Shown: positions 1-8,448 of the stretch, in pieces
Position numbering within the stretch: position 1 is the first letter of the stretch
Layout of the letters: each line of letters opens with the position of its first letter
Source: Allopusillimonas soli
Lineage (GTDB): Bacteria; Pseudomonadota; Gammaproteobacteria; Burkholderiales; Burkholderiaceae_B
Direction of reading: 5' to 3'
DNA length: 64,000 nucleotides
NCBI RefSeq assembly: GCF_004153445.1
Contig: NZ_SDQC01000006.1
Location: 124,001-188,000, forward strand
Notes under the pieces: generated by a model
Told to the model about the DNA's origin: nothing
What the model saw: only the letters and a program-made list of their open reading frames with translations
The model's database searches: none
Program-made: the position numbers and the translations under genes

Positions 1-23
1 CAAAAGGCGCGGCGTGCTGCGCG

Positions 24-1952
24 TCAGATCTCCTGCTGCATGCCCATTTCCACGACGCGATTGGGCGGTATCTTATAGAACCGTGTGCTGCGCGTCGCAT
101 TGCGCGCCATTAAGGCAAAGATGCGCCGCTGCATGCGGGCCAGCAAGGGCAGCTTGCGCACCACCAGTACCGTCTGCCTTGAAAGGAAGTACGATACCTG
201 CAGCGGCTCGAGATTGAGCTCCGGCAAATCCTGCGCCAACTGTTCCAACATCTGCGGCACATTCGGCTCCTGTTTGAAGCCCCATGTCGCCCTAGCCTGC
301 CAGCTCGACCGACCCACTTTTTCCAGGATATATCTCTCCTCGAACGGCACATAGGGCACACGCGCCGTCTCCACCGTCAGAAACAGCACCTGTTCATGCA
401 ATACCTTGTTGTGCTTGAGATTGTGCAGCAAAGCGGGCGGAACAGTGCCGTAAATCATGCTCATGAAAACCGCGGTGCCCGGTACGCGCGTGGGCGGATA
501 GGTTTCCAGGCCCTCCATGAACTCCTTGAGTGTATGTGTTTCCTCCGACAAGGCCTCATGCAACCGATGGCGTCCGCGCTTCCAGGTAATCATCAAGGTG
601 AAGATGGTCAGGCCTATTCCCAAAGGCAGCCAGCCTCCCTGCGGTATCTTGAGCGCGTTGGAGGAGAACAGCAGGATGTCGATGAGCAGGAATACCGTAA
701 GCGCGGCCAGCCATATGGCGCGCCGCAAGCCCTTGGCCTTCCTCGGAAGCACCATGAAGGCTAGCAGCGAGGTCATCAGCATGGTGCCCGTCACAGCGAA
801 GCCATAGGCATGGGCCAGGCGGTCAGACGACCCGAAGCCCACGATAAGCACCATGACCGCGACGAATAGCAGCATGTTCACACGCGGCAGATAAATCTGG
901 CCTTCGGCACTGGCGGATGTGTGCTCGATCTGCATGCGTGGCCAGTAGCCCAGCTGCACCGCTTGCCGGGTAATAGAGAAGGCGCCGGAAATCACGGACT
1001 GCGAGGCAATGATGGTGGCCAGCGTGGCGATGACCACCAGCACGAGCAGTGCAGGACTAGGCGCCAGCAGGAAAAATGGATTCTTGATGGCCGCCGGATC
1101 CCTCAGCAGCAGCGCGCCCTGCCCGAAGTAGGCGCACACCAGCGCAGGCATGACCAGGCCGTACCATGCCAAGCGTATGGCTCTGCGACCGAAATGGCCC
1201 ATGTCCACGTAGAGTGCCTCGGCTCCCGTCACCGAAAGCACGATGGCGCCCAGCAACAGGAACACGTCCCAGGGGGCATCCTGTATGAACTGAAGCGCCC
1301 ACAGGGGATTGAGCGCCTGCAGCACCATGGGCGTCTGCACGGTGCGCCATAGTCCGAGCAGGCCGATGACCAGGAACCACACCAGCATGATGGGCCCAAA
1401 CAGCTTGCCCATGGTGCCGGTGCCGCGTGACTGTATGGCAAACAGACTGGCCAGCACGATCAGGGAAAGTGGCACGACCCAGCTGTCCAACTGGTCCGAC
1501 ACGATACCCAGGCCCTCGATGGCGGACATAACAGAAATCGCGGGCGTAATGATACTGTCGCCGTAGAACAACGATGCCCCGACCAGGCCAAAGCCGATAT
1601 AAAGCCAGCGCTTCCTGCCTTCAAGCCGCGCTATGGCCAGCTCCATGAGCGCAAGAATACCGCCTTCGCCCTGGTTGTCGGCCCTCAGAATGCAGGCCAC
1701 GTATTTAAGAGACACAACGATGGTCAACAGCCAGAACAGCAGCGACAGAACGCCCAGGATATGTTCGGGATCCAGCACCGGAAATGCGGACAGCGATACT
1801 TTGATGGCATACAAAGGGCTGGTGCCGATATCGCCGAAAACCACGCCCAGCGTGCCAAGCAGGATGGCGGGACTGGGCCGCAACGCGTTGGGTGAAGCCG
1901 GACTTTCTCGATGAATAGCGGTCATGAAAGATAGGGGCATTTCGCCGCGCAT
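24..1952 (-). CDS. kup: Kup-family low-affinity potassium transporter
   Basis: This inner-membrane K+/H+ symporter imports potassium, most usefully at low external pH. The 642-residue protein has the family length (E. coli Kup is 622). The N-terminal signature GVVFGDIGTSPLYA lies at about residues 36-49. About twelve hydrophobic segments follow, then the hydrophilic C-terminal domain seen in the family. Three in-frame ATGs are possible, at 1952, 1940 and 1925; 1952 was chosen because an ACAGG-type ribosome site precedes it. Only 20 bases separate this start from the tRNA-Arg upstream, so the two are probably cotranscribed. The family assignment is firm; the exact start is less sure. Confidence 0.93.
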   Translation of the reverse strand: MRGEMPLSFMTAIHRESPASPNALRPSPAILLGTLGVVFGDIGTSPLYAIKVSLSAFPVLDPEHILGVLSLLFWLLTIVVSLKYVACILRADNQGEGGILALMELAIARLEGRKRWLYIGFGLVGASLFYGDSIITPAISVMSAIEGLGIVSDQLDSWVVPLSLIVLASLFAIQSRGTGTMGKLFGPIMLVWFLVIGLLGLWRTVQTPMVLQALNPLWALQFIQDAPWDVFLLLGAIVLSVTGAEALYVDMGHFGRRAIRLAWYGLVMPALVCAYFGQGALLLRDPAAIKNPFFLLAPSPALLVLVVIATLATIIASQSVISGAFSITRQAVQLGYWPRMQIEHTSASAEGQIYLPRVNMLLFVAVMVLIVGFGSSDRLAHAYGFAVTGTMLMTSLLAFMVLPRKAKGLRRAIWLAALTVFLLIDILLFSSNALKIPQGGWLPLGIGLTIFTLMITWKRGRHRLHEALSEETHTLKEFMEGLETYPPTRVPGTAVFMSMIYGTVPPALLHNLKHNKVLHEQVLFLTVETARVPYVPFEERYILEKVGRSSWQARATWGFKQEPNVPQMLEQLAQDLPELNLEPLQVSYFLSRQTVLVVRKLPLLARMQRRIFALMARNATRSTRFYKIPPNRVVEMGMQQEI

Positions 1953-1972
1953 GGAAATGCCTGTGAAAAATG

Positions 1973-2046
1973 TCCGCCCTACACGATTCGAACGTGTGAC
2001 CGCTCGCTTAGAAGGCGAGTGCTCTATCCAACTGAGCTAAGGGCGG
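1973..2046 (-). tRNA. tRNA-Arg (anticodon TCT)
   Basis: Read on the minus strand, the 7-bp acceptor stem CCGCCCT/AGGGCGG, the D arm (GCTC...GAGC), the anticodon stem CTCGC/GCGAG and the T arm ACACG-TTCGAAT-CGTGT all pair. The anticodon loop CTTCTAA gives TCT, decoding AGA. The discriminator base is A; a complete CCA is not encoded. The molecule is 74 nt. Confidence 0.95.
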
Positions 2047-2059
2047 CCAGAAAGTCCGG

Positions 2060-2065
2060 ATTATA
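2060..2065 (-). promoter_or_regulatory. -10 element for tRNA-Arg (and probably kup)
   Basis: A perfect TATAAT lies on the minus strand 14 bases before the tRNA 5' end. No convincing -35 hexamer is visible at 17 bases spacing, so only the -10 element is called. Confidence 0.5.
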
Positions 2066-2189
2066 AACGGGCTGGCGACAACCTGCCTTACCCGGCGTTT
2101 AAAAACTGCTTACATACGCCCAAGCGTTATTGGCTTGTGGATGCTAAAGTTCTGCTGTTATAGGAAAATACTGAATATATATTCATTCC

Positions 2190-3473
2190 ATGTCTTTCCC
2201 TCCATTATCGCGCTATGCCATTGTGGCCACAGGCGTCCTGCTCTGTACTGCCAACGCGACTGCCGGCATCACCTACAAGCTATCCCAACCCCAGGCGTTG
2301 CCGGGACAAACCGTCGACATCACTGGCGTACTCTTCAACGACACACAAGATTCCCTGTCGTGGTCCCCGCCCCACGAGCTGGTCATCCAGTGGCGCGGCC
2401 AGGACGGCCAGGTCATCCGCAGCCTGGCGCAACTGGCCGACGGCTCCGGCGAAATCACGCTTCCGGTCAATAACTTCGTGACGCTGGTCTGGCACGCGCA
2501 GGTGCCAGCCGGCCTGACTGGCCTGCAGGCCGTAAACGTGGAAGGTGATTCCACACTCATGGCGCTGGACACTGGCGTCATGACCCAGGTGGCCTCCGCG
2601 CCCGCCACAGGGCCCGTCGTGGATACTGGCAAGGTCAGTGCAGACGGACAGTCCAACCCGCCCCTGCCCGCCACGACCGTGGCTGAAGCGCATGCATCGC
2701 CATCCAGCGGTCCGACGCCCGTTGCGGTACAGGCATCGGGCTCCAACGCGGCCTTCGACAACTTCCGCAATGCCTTTTCGCCCTACGAACCCGTGTACTT
2801 TGACCTGGGCAACAACAACGGGCGCAATGCGCGCTTCCAGCTTAGCTTCAAGTACCGCCTGTTCCAACCCGAGGATGCCAGCAACCCGTCATTCGTCGAC
2901 AACTTCTATCTTGCCTATACCCAGACATCGCTGTGGGACCTGTTTTCGGATTCGCACCCATTTGTGGATACCTCGTTCAAGCCCAGTGTGTTCTGGCGCA
3001 AGGATGCATTGTGGGAATCGCCGGGACACAACTGGTTCACAGGCCTGCAATCGGGGGTGGAGCATGAGTCCAACGGCAAGGACGGCGACGACACGCGTTC
3101 ATTGAATTTCGTCTATGTACAGCCCGAATTCAATTACCGCTTTTCAGGCGGCAGCACGCTGACCTTCGCGCCCAAGATCAAGTCCTACTTCAGCATGGAC
3201 GAGAATCCCGACTACAGCGACTATTTCGGCCATGTCGACTGGAAGCTGCGCTGGGCCCAGGACAACGGTCTGGTGCTCAGCGGTCTATACCGCCAGGGGC
3301 ATGGCGGACACTACGCCACTCAGCTAGAAGCGGCATGGCCGTTGCGCCGCACGCCGCTCAACATGAACGGCTATCTGCATGTGCAGTACTTCAAGGGCTA
3401 TGGCGAGACGTTGCTGGACTACAACCACAAAGTAGGGTCGCAGATACGCATCGGCCTGGCGCTGGTGCCCTGA
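2190..3473 (+). CDS. pldA: Outer-membrane phospholipase A (PldA family)
   Basis: OMPLA is a Ca2+-dependent beta-barrel phospholipase that hydrolyses misplaced phospholipids in the outer membrane. The protein has 427 residues. A signal peptide ends near ANATA (residues 22-26). An immunoglobulin-like periplasmic region and a low-complexity Pro/Ala/Ser linker (about residues 140-185) follow, then the barrel from about residue 190. The catalytic His-Ser motif is visible as EHESNGKDGDDTRSLN, matching the family HxSNG...RS pattern. The N-terminal extension makes it longer than E. coli PldA (289 aa), as is usual in Burkholderiales. It is a single gene, divergent from the kup unit and convergent with the fused ABC cassette gene. 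Confidence 0.9.
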   Translation: MSFPPLSRYAIVATGVLLCTANATAGITYKLSQPQALPGQTVDITGVLFNDTQDSLSWSPPHELVIQWRGQDGQVIRSLAQLADGSGEITLPVNNFVTLVWHAQVPAGLTGLQAVNVEGDSTLMALDTGVMTQVASAPATGPVVDTGKVSADGQSNPPLPATTVAEAHASPSSGPTPVAVQASGSNAAFDNFRNAFSPYEPVYFDLGNNNGRNARFQLSFKYRLFQPEDASNPSFVDNFYLAYTQTSLWDLFSDSHPFVDTSFKPSVFWRKDALWESPGHNWFTGLQSGVEHESNGKDGDDTRSLNFVYVQPEFNYRFSGGSTLTFAPKIKSYFSMDENPDYSDYFGHVDWKLRWAQDNGLVLSGLYRQGHGGHYATQLEAAWPLRRTPLNMNGYLHVQYFKGYGETLLDYNHKVGSQIRIGLALVP

Positions 3474-3546
3474 CTTGCATGCGCGGCGTGTGGCTTGGGT
3501 ACGGGCGCCGCTGCCGTGCCCGGACAGGGCTGTAACTGTGTCGCGT

Positions 3547-5175
3547 CTACAGCTCCAGATAGGCCTGCCTGACCGATTGGTTACCGGCCAGTGCAGCCAT
3601 ACTGCCCTGAAAGCGGATTACACCCTTTTCGAGCACATAGGCCCTGTCGGACACGAGGCGCGCAAAATGCAGATTCTGTTCTGACAGCAAAATACTGACG
3701 CCCCGGCGCTTCAGCGACAGTATCATATCGGCCATCTGCTCCACGATGACCGGCGCAACGCCTTCGGAAGGCTCGTCCAGCAGCAGCAACCGCGGATTGC
3801 CCATCAGAGTTCGGGCCACGGTCAGCATCTGCTGCTCGCCGCCGCTCAGCGCGCCGGCCCGGCGCCGCGCCAGCGCGGCAAGATGCGGAAACAATGCAAA
3901 CACATCTTCCACGGCCCAGTCCGTCGCACCATGCCCGGCCTGCGCGTCGCGTTCGGGCTTCCGGCGGCCGGTAAGTAAATTCTCGACAACCGTCAGCTCG
4001 GTAAATATTCGTCTGTCCTCGGGCACATAGCCCAGGCCGAGCCGTGCTATTTCATGCGGCTGGCAGCGTGCGATGTTCCTCCCCAACAGGTGTATGCCGC
4101 CTTCGCGCGCCGGAATCAGCCCCATGATGGCCTTGAAGGTGGTGGACTTGCCCGCGCCGTTGCGGCCCATGAGCGCCACCACCTCGCCCCGCTCCGCTTG
4201 CAGATCTATATCGCGCAGGATATGGGCCGCCCCATACCACGCATTCAGGCCGCGCACCGCCAGCAATGGCGTCAACGCTGTCGCCCCTCTCTCCTCTTCC
4301 CGTAAGCCCGCACCTGCGCCTGCTTGCGGATCGGAATGGACTGTGGCCGCCCGCGGTGCGCACGCTTCCGCCTCGGTGCGGTTCGAGGGGGCCGCCGGCG
4401 TCAGCGCCGGCCGAGTATCGTCATCCTGGAATGTGGTGCCAGTGCCGAAATACACTTTGCGCACCTGGGGGTCGCTGCGCACTTGCGCAGCATCGCCTTG
4501 CGCGATGAGGCGCCCGCGCGCCAGAACGAGAATGCGGTCGGCATAACCGAACACCACGTCCATGCTGTGCTCCGTAAACAGCACCGCCATCGTCCGCTCT
4601 CGCGCCAGTGCCTTGACACGCTTCATGAGGGCATCGCGCTCAGCCGCTCCCATGCCGGCCGTGGGCTCGTCCATTAGCAGCAGCCGCGGCGCGCCCGCGA
4701 GACTCATGGCTAGTTCCAGACGCTTGACGTCGCCATAAGCCAGCTCACTGCAAGGGCGCGCGGCCTGGTCTCGCATGCCGACTTCCTCTAACAAGTCCAG
4801 TGCTTCGCTTCTATACAGGCTGCTCGCGCGCCGCCAGCAGGACCAGATGCGCCCGCGATGCGCCAACAGGGCGGCCTGAAGGTTTTCACTGACGGTGAGC
4901 GAGGTGAAGGTGGCAGCGACCTGGAAACTGTGCCCTATGCCCAGCCGGGCAATGCGGTGCGGTGCCATGCCCATCAATTCATGCCCGTCGAACTGTACCG
5001 AACCAGCCGTGGCGGCCAACTGCCCTCCCAGCATGTTGAACAAGGTCGATTTGCCTGCGCCATTGGGCCCGATGAGCGCCACCATTTCACCCGCATCCAG
5101 CTCGAAGCCAACGCCATCCACCGCGCGGTTGCCGTCGAAATCGCGGGCCAGGCCCCGTACATGCAACAGCGTCAT
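3547..5175 (-). CDS. Fused LivG-LivF branched-chain amino acid-type ABC ATPase
   Basis: Both ATPases of a LivFGHMK-type importer are joined in one 542-residue chain. Domain 1 is LivG-like: Walker A GPNGAGKS at residues 36-43, signature SELAYGD near 143-149, Walker B LLLMDEP near 165-171. A Pro/Ala/Glu-rich linker of about 50 residues (250-300) follows. Domain 2 is LivF-like: Walker A GRNGAGKS at 337-344, LSGGEQQ at 443-449, Walker B LLLLDEPSEG at about 463-472. The reading frame is uninterrupted. The start ATG at 5175 overlaps the permease stop as ATGA; an open frame extends further upstream, but that part is a shadow of the permease gene. Substrate is unknown; the family carries branched-chain amino acids, amides or carboxylates. 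Confidence 0.9.
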   Translation of the reverse strand: MTLLHVRGLARDFDGNRAVDGVGFELDAGEMVALIGPNGAGKSTLFNMLGGQLAATAGSVQFDGHELMGMAPHRIARLGIGHSFQVAATFTSLTVSENLQAALLAHRGRIWSCWRRASSLYRSEALDLLEEVGMRDQAARPCSELAYGDVKRLELAMSLAGAPRLLLMDEPTAGMGAAERDALMKRVKALARERTMAVLFTEHSMDVVFGYADRILVLARGRLIAQGDAAQVRSDPQVRKVYFGTGTTFQDDDTRPALTPAAPSNRTEAEACAPRAATVHSDPQAGAGAGLREEERGATALTPLLAVRGLNAWYGAAHILRDIDLQAERGEVVALMGRNGAGKSTTFKAIMGLIPAREGGIHLLGRNIARCQPHEIARLGLGYVPEDRRIFTELTVVENLLTGRRKPERDAQAGHGATDWAVEDVFALFPHLAALARRRAGALSGGEQQMLTVARTLMGNPRLLLLDEPSEGVAPVIVEQMADMILSLKRRGVSILLSEQNLHFARLVSDRAYVLEKGVIRFQGSMAALAGNQSVRQAYLEL

Positions 5176-7055
5176 GGCCGCCCCTCCCGCCGCTTCAGAA
5201 CTGCGGCCCAGCCGGCGATGCCCTGAGGAAATGCCAGAACGACCAGTAAGATGACCAGACCGAAGAGCGCATGCCAGTATTCGGTCACGCCCACAAAGAA
5301 ATCCTGGAGCACTGTGAAGACGGCGCCCCCGATCACCGGCCCCGATAGCGACTGGATGCCGCCCAGCATGACCATGACCAGCGCTTCCACTGACTTGCCC
5401 ACGGTCATGACTTCCGGCGATGTACCGCCCTTGGCAAAGACATACAGCGCGCCCGCCAGCCCGGCCAGGGTACCCGCCGCAACAAACGATACCCATTGAA
5501 TGCGCCTGACGGGCATGCCGCTGGCGCTGGCCCTGAGCACGGAATCGCGCGTGGCGCGTAGCGCCATGCCATAGGGCGAAAAAGCCGCGCGCCTGACCAG
5601 GATCACCGCCGCCGACACCAGCAGCAGCGTGAAATAGTAATAGCCCCTGCCCGACAGCCAGTCCTCGGGCCAAACACCGAACAGGCCGTTGGAACCGCCG
5701 GTTACGTCATCCCATTGAAAGGCAATCGACCAGATGATCTGCGCGAAGGCCAATGTCAGCATGGCCAGGTAAACGCCCGTGAGCCGTGCACCCAGCAGGC
5801 CGAACAGCATGGCGGCCACGCAGGCCAGCATCGGCGCCAGCGCAATGGCGGGCAGCATGCCGACACCCGCTGATTGAAACAGCAGCGCCGCGCCATAGGC
5901 GCCGAGCCCGAAATAGGCCGCATGGCCGAAGGAAGGCATGCCGCCCAAGCCCATCATGGCATGCAGGCTGACTGCGAACAATATAGCGATCAGCACATCC
6001 TGGGCCAAGATGGGCAGATAGGGCAAAATACCGTCGAGCAGCGGCAAGGCCAGCAAAGCCGCCAGCGCCAGCGCGGCAGCCAGGCGGCCAGCGCCGCGAA
6101 GGGAAGCGAGTGGCGCGGCGGGCGGCCCGATGTGACGCGAGATGGCCAGCGGTCTGCCGCACAGCCCCCAAGGCCGCACCGTCAGCACCACGGCCATGAA
6201 AATGAACTCGATCACGAGCGTGAGCCGAGGAAACGCAATAGAAATGCCCCCTATTTCCACCACGCCCAGGCTGATGCACAGCGCCTTGAGCTGCGCAATG
6301 ATGACAGCCGCCAAATAGGCCCCTGGAAGCGAGCCCATGCCGCCCACCACCACGACCACAAAAACATCTCCAATAATGCTCAGATCAAGCATGAGGCTGG
6401 CCGGCTGCCGCGGCACCTGCATGGCGCCGCCCAGGCCCGCCAGCAAGGCGCCAAAGGCAAACACGCCCGTGAACAGCCAGGCCTGGTTCACGCCCAGGGC
6501 GCCAAGCATTTCGCGGTCCTGCGTGGCGGCGCGCACCAGCATGCCCCACCGTGTGCGCGCCAGCACCCACCAAAGCGCCAGCAGCACGGCGGGACCGACC
6601 ACCATCAGCAGGATATCGTAGACGGGCAGATAGCGGCCCAGGATGGGCAGGGAACCCTCCAGGCCTGGCGCCAGCGGGCCAAGCAGGTCATCAGGCCCCC
6701 ATAGCCATAGCGCAAGATCGTTGAACAGCAGAACCAGGCCGAAAGTCGCAAGCAGCTGGAACATTTCCGGCGCCTGGTAAATGCGGCGCAAGAGCAGGAT
6801 CTCGATCAGCGCACCCAGCACGCCAATGACAAGTGCCGCGGCTAGAATAGCCAGCCAATATCCCGGCGCCGTGTTCCCCCAGGCGGCCACTAGCGTATAG
6901 GCGACATAAAGCCCGAGCATGTACAGCGAGCCATGGGCAAAATTGACGATACGGCTGACGCCGAAGATCAGCGACAAGCCTGCGGCAACCAGGAAAAGCG
7001 AAGAAGCTTCGGCCAGGCCATTGAGCACCTGAACGACGAGACCGGAAAAATGCAT
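5172..7055 (-). CDS. Fused LivH-LivM branched-chain amino acid-type ABC permease
   Basis: One 627-residue membrane protein combines both permease subunits. The LivH-like half (about residues 1-295) contains SRIVNFAHGSLYMLG and GGMGSLPGA. A short hydrophilic linker (about 295-325) leads to the LivM-like half (about 325-627), recognised by MMGLGGMPSFGHAAYFGLGAYG and LGGIQSLSGPVIGG. Usually these are two genes of about 290-320 codons each. The gene follows the binding-protein gene by 43 bases and overlaps the fused ATPase gene by four bases, so the complete importer needs only three genes. The ribosome site before ATG 7055 is weak, suggesting coupling or a modest start uncertainty. Confidence 0.9.
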   Translation of the reverse strand: MHFSGLVVQVLNGLAEASSLFLVAAGLSLIFGVSRIVNFAHGSLYMLGLYVAYTLVAAWGNTAPGYWLAILAAALVIGVLGALIEILLLRRIYQAPEMFQLLATFGLVLLFNDLALWLWGPDDLLGPLAPGLEGSLPILGRYLPVYDILLMVVGPAVLLALWWVLARTRWGMLVRAATQDREMLGALGVNQAWLFTGVFAFGALLAGLGGAMQVPRQPASLMLDLSIIGDVFVVVVVGGMGSLPGAYLAAVIIAQLKALCISLGVVEIGGISIAFPRLTLVIEFIFMAVVLTVRPWGLCGRPLAISRHIGPPAAPLASLRGAGRLAAALALAALLALPLLDGILPYLPILAQDVLIAILFAVSLHAMMGLGGMPSFGHAAYFGLGAYGAALLFQSAGVGMLPAIALAPMLACVAAMLFGLLGARLTGVYLAMLTLAFAQIIWSIAFQWDDVTGGSNGLFGVWPEDWLSGRGYYYFTLLLVSAAVILVRRAAFSPYGMALRATRDSVLRASASGMPVRRIQWVSFVAAGTLAGLAGALYVFAKGGTSPEVMTVGKSVEALVMVMLGGIQSLSGPVIGGAVFTVLQDFFVGVTEYWHALFGLVILLVVLAFPQGIAGWAAVLKRREGRP

Positions 7056-7098
7056 GAGTCAAGGCAAGAGACGCTCCGCACGAACGCCTCTTTCCATC

Positions 7099-8316
7099 CT
7101 AGTTCGCCGAATCAGGCCGCCACGCCCGAACCTGCGCATCGTCAGGCTGCACGCTGGCGCCATCGACATACCGGAAGTCGGTCATGACGCCGTGGCCATC
7201 CTTGATGGCCAGGCTGCCCACATAAGCGCCCATGGTTGACTGATGATCTATGCCTCGATACATGATGCGCCCGAAAGGCGTGTCCACCTCCAGCCCCTTG
7301 AATGCCTCTATCAGGGCATCGGTGTCGGTGGAGCCGGCCTTGGCAATGCCAGCGGCCAGCGACTTGATCGCGTTGTATCCCACGACCGTGCCCAGGCGGG
7401 GATAGTCGTTGAAGCGGGCGCGGTAGGCCTCCAGAAACGCCTTGTGCTCCGGTGTGTCGATGGCGTACCACGGATAGCCGGTCACCACCCAGCCTTCGGG
7501 CGTTTCATTACCCAGCGTATCCAGGTACTCGGGCTCGCCCGTGAGGAGACTGACGGCCGACAGCCCCTCAAAGAAATTGCGCTGGGATCCTGCACGGACA
7601 AATTTAGTCAGATCCGTGGCAAACAGCACATTGAACAGCGCATCGGGCTTGGCGTCCGCCAAGGCCTGCACCACATTGCCGGCGTCGATCTTGCCCAGTG
7701 GGCTCGCCTGTTCAGCCACAAACTCGACATCGGGCTGTGCCTGCTTGAGCAGCGTCTTGAATGTGGTCGCGGCGGACTGGCCATATTCGTAGTTGGGATA
7801 AACAATGGCCCAACGCTTCTTGTGCATTTTTACCGCCTCGGGAATGAGCATGGCCACCTGCATATAGGTGGAGGCCCGCAGCCGGTAGGTGTAGCGGTTG
7901 CCGTCAGCCCAGACGATCTTGTCCGTCAATGGTTCGCTGGCGAGGAAAAATCGCTTCTTGTGCTTGGCGAAATCGGCCACCGCCAGGCCAACATGGGAGA
8001 GAAACGTGCCCGTCAGCACATCGACCTTCTCGCGCGCGAGCAACTCCTGCGCGGCGCGCACCGCATCGCCGGGGTTGGCGTTATCGTCGCGTATCACCAA
8101 CTCAAGCTTGCGGCCATTGACGCCGCCGGCCGCATTGATTTGCTCCAGCGCCAGCTCCATGCCGTTTTTATATGGCCCGAGAAAGGCGGGCTGCGCCTTG
8201 TAGCTGTTCAACTCGCCTATGCGAATGACGTCCTGGGCGGCGATCGCGCAAAAACTGGCAATAGCAAGAGCGGTGCCGGCAAGAAGCCGGGAAGTAAGCC
8301 GGAAAGATATATGCAT
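7099..8316 (-). CDS. Periplasmic amino-acid/amide-type binding protein of the fused Liv importer
   Basis: This is a 405-residue periplasmic ligand receptor of the LivJ/LivK (peripla_BP_6) family. A signal peptide ends near SFCAIAA (residues 20-26), and the mature protein starts with the typical VIRIGELNSY strand. GPYKNGMELALEQINAAGGVNGRKLELVIRDD is the family hallmark, shown here in part: NGMELALEQINAAGG. It is the first gene of a three-gene minus-strand operon with the fused permease and fused ATPase. An AGGA ribosome site lies eight bases before ATG 8316. The ligand cannot be read from the sequence. Confidence 0.88.
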   Translation of the reverse strand: MHISFRLTSRLLAGTALAIASFCAIAAQDVIRIGELNSYKAQPAFLGPYKNGMELALEQINAAGGVNGRKLELVIRDDNANPGDAVRAAQELLAREKVDVLTGTFLSHVGLAVADFAKHKKRFFLASEPLTDKIVWADGNRYTYRLRASTYMQVAMLIPEAVKMHKKRWAIVYPNYEYGQSAATTFKTLLKQAQPDVEFVAEQASPLGKIDAGNVVQALADAKPDALFNVLFATDLTKFVRAGSQRNFFEGLSAVSLLTGEPEYLDTLGNETPEGWVVTGYPWYAIDTPEHKAFLEAYRARFNDYPRLGTVVGYNAIKSLAAGIAKAGSTDTDALIEAFKGLEVDTPFGRIMYRGIDHQSTMGAYVGSLAIKDGHGVMTDFRYVDGASVQPDDAQVRAWRPDSAN

Positions 8317-8385
8317 GATGAAATCCTGGGCGGTGGCTGAGAAAGGTCAATGAGCCGCACAGGGAATCAGGCTGCGTGCCCCGAC

Positions 8386-8424
8386 GACGAATAATTATGC
8401 TAACAGTGAGCATAATTATTCGTC
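8386..8424. promoter_or_regulatory. Perfect 16-bp inverted repeat, probable operator
   Basis: The arms GACGAATAATTATGCT (8386-8401) and AGCATAATTATTCGTC (8409-8424) are exact inverted complements separated by seven bases. The element lies between the divergent starts of the binding-protein gene (8316) and the phosphoglycerol transferase gene (8449). There is no T-tract beyond it on the plus strand. An operator for a dimeric repressor is more likely than a terminator. Confidence 0.6.
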
Positions 8425-8448
8425 AAGCCACTATTGCAGGGTCGGATC

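Noticed and set aside
5176-5673. N-terminal extension of the fused ATPase frame up to 5673
   Set aside because: The extension overlaps the permease gene in another frame and looks like shadow sequence; the ATGA overlap at 5172-5175 marks the true start.
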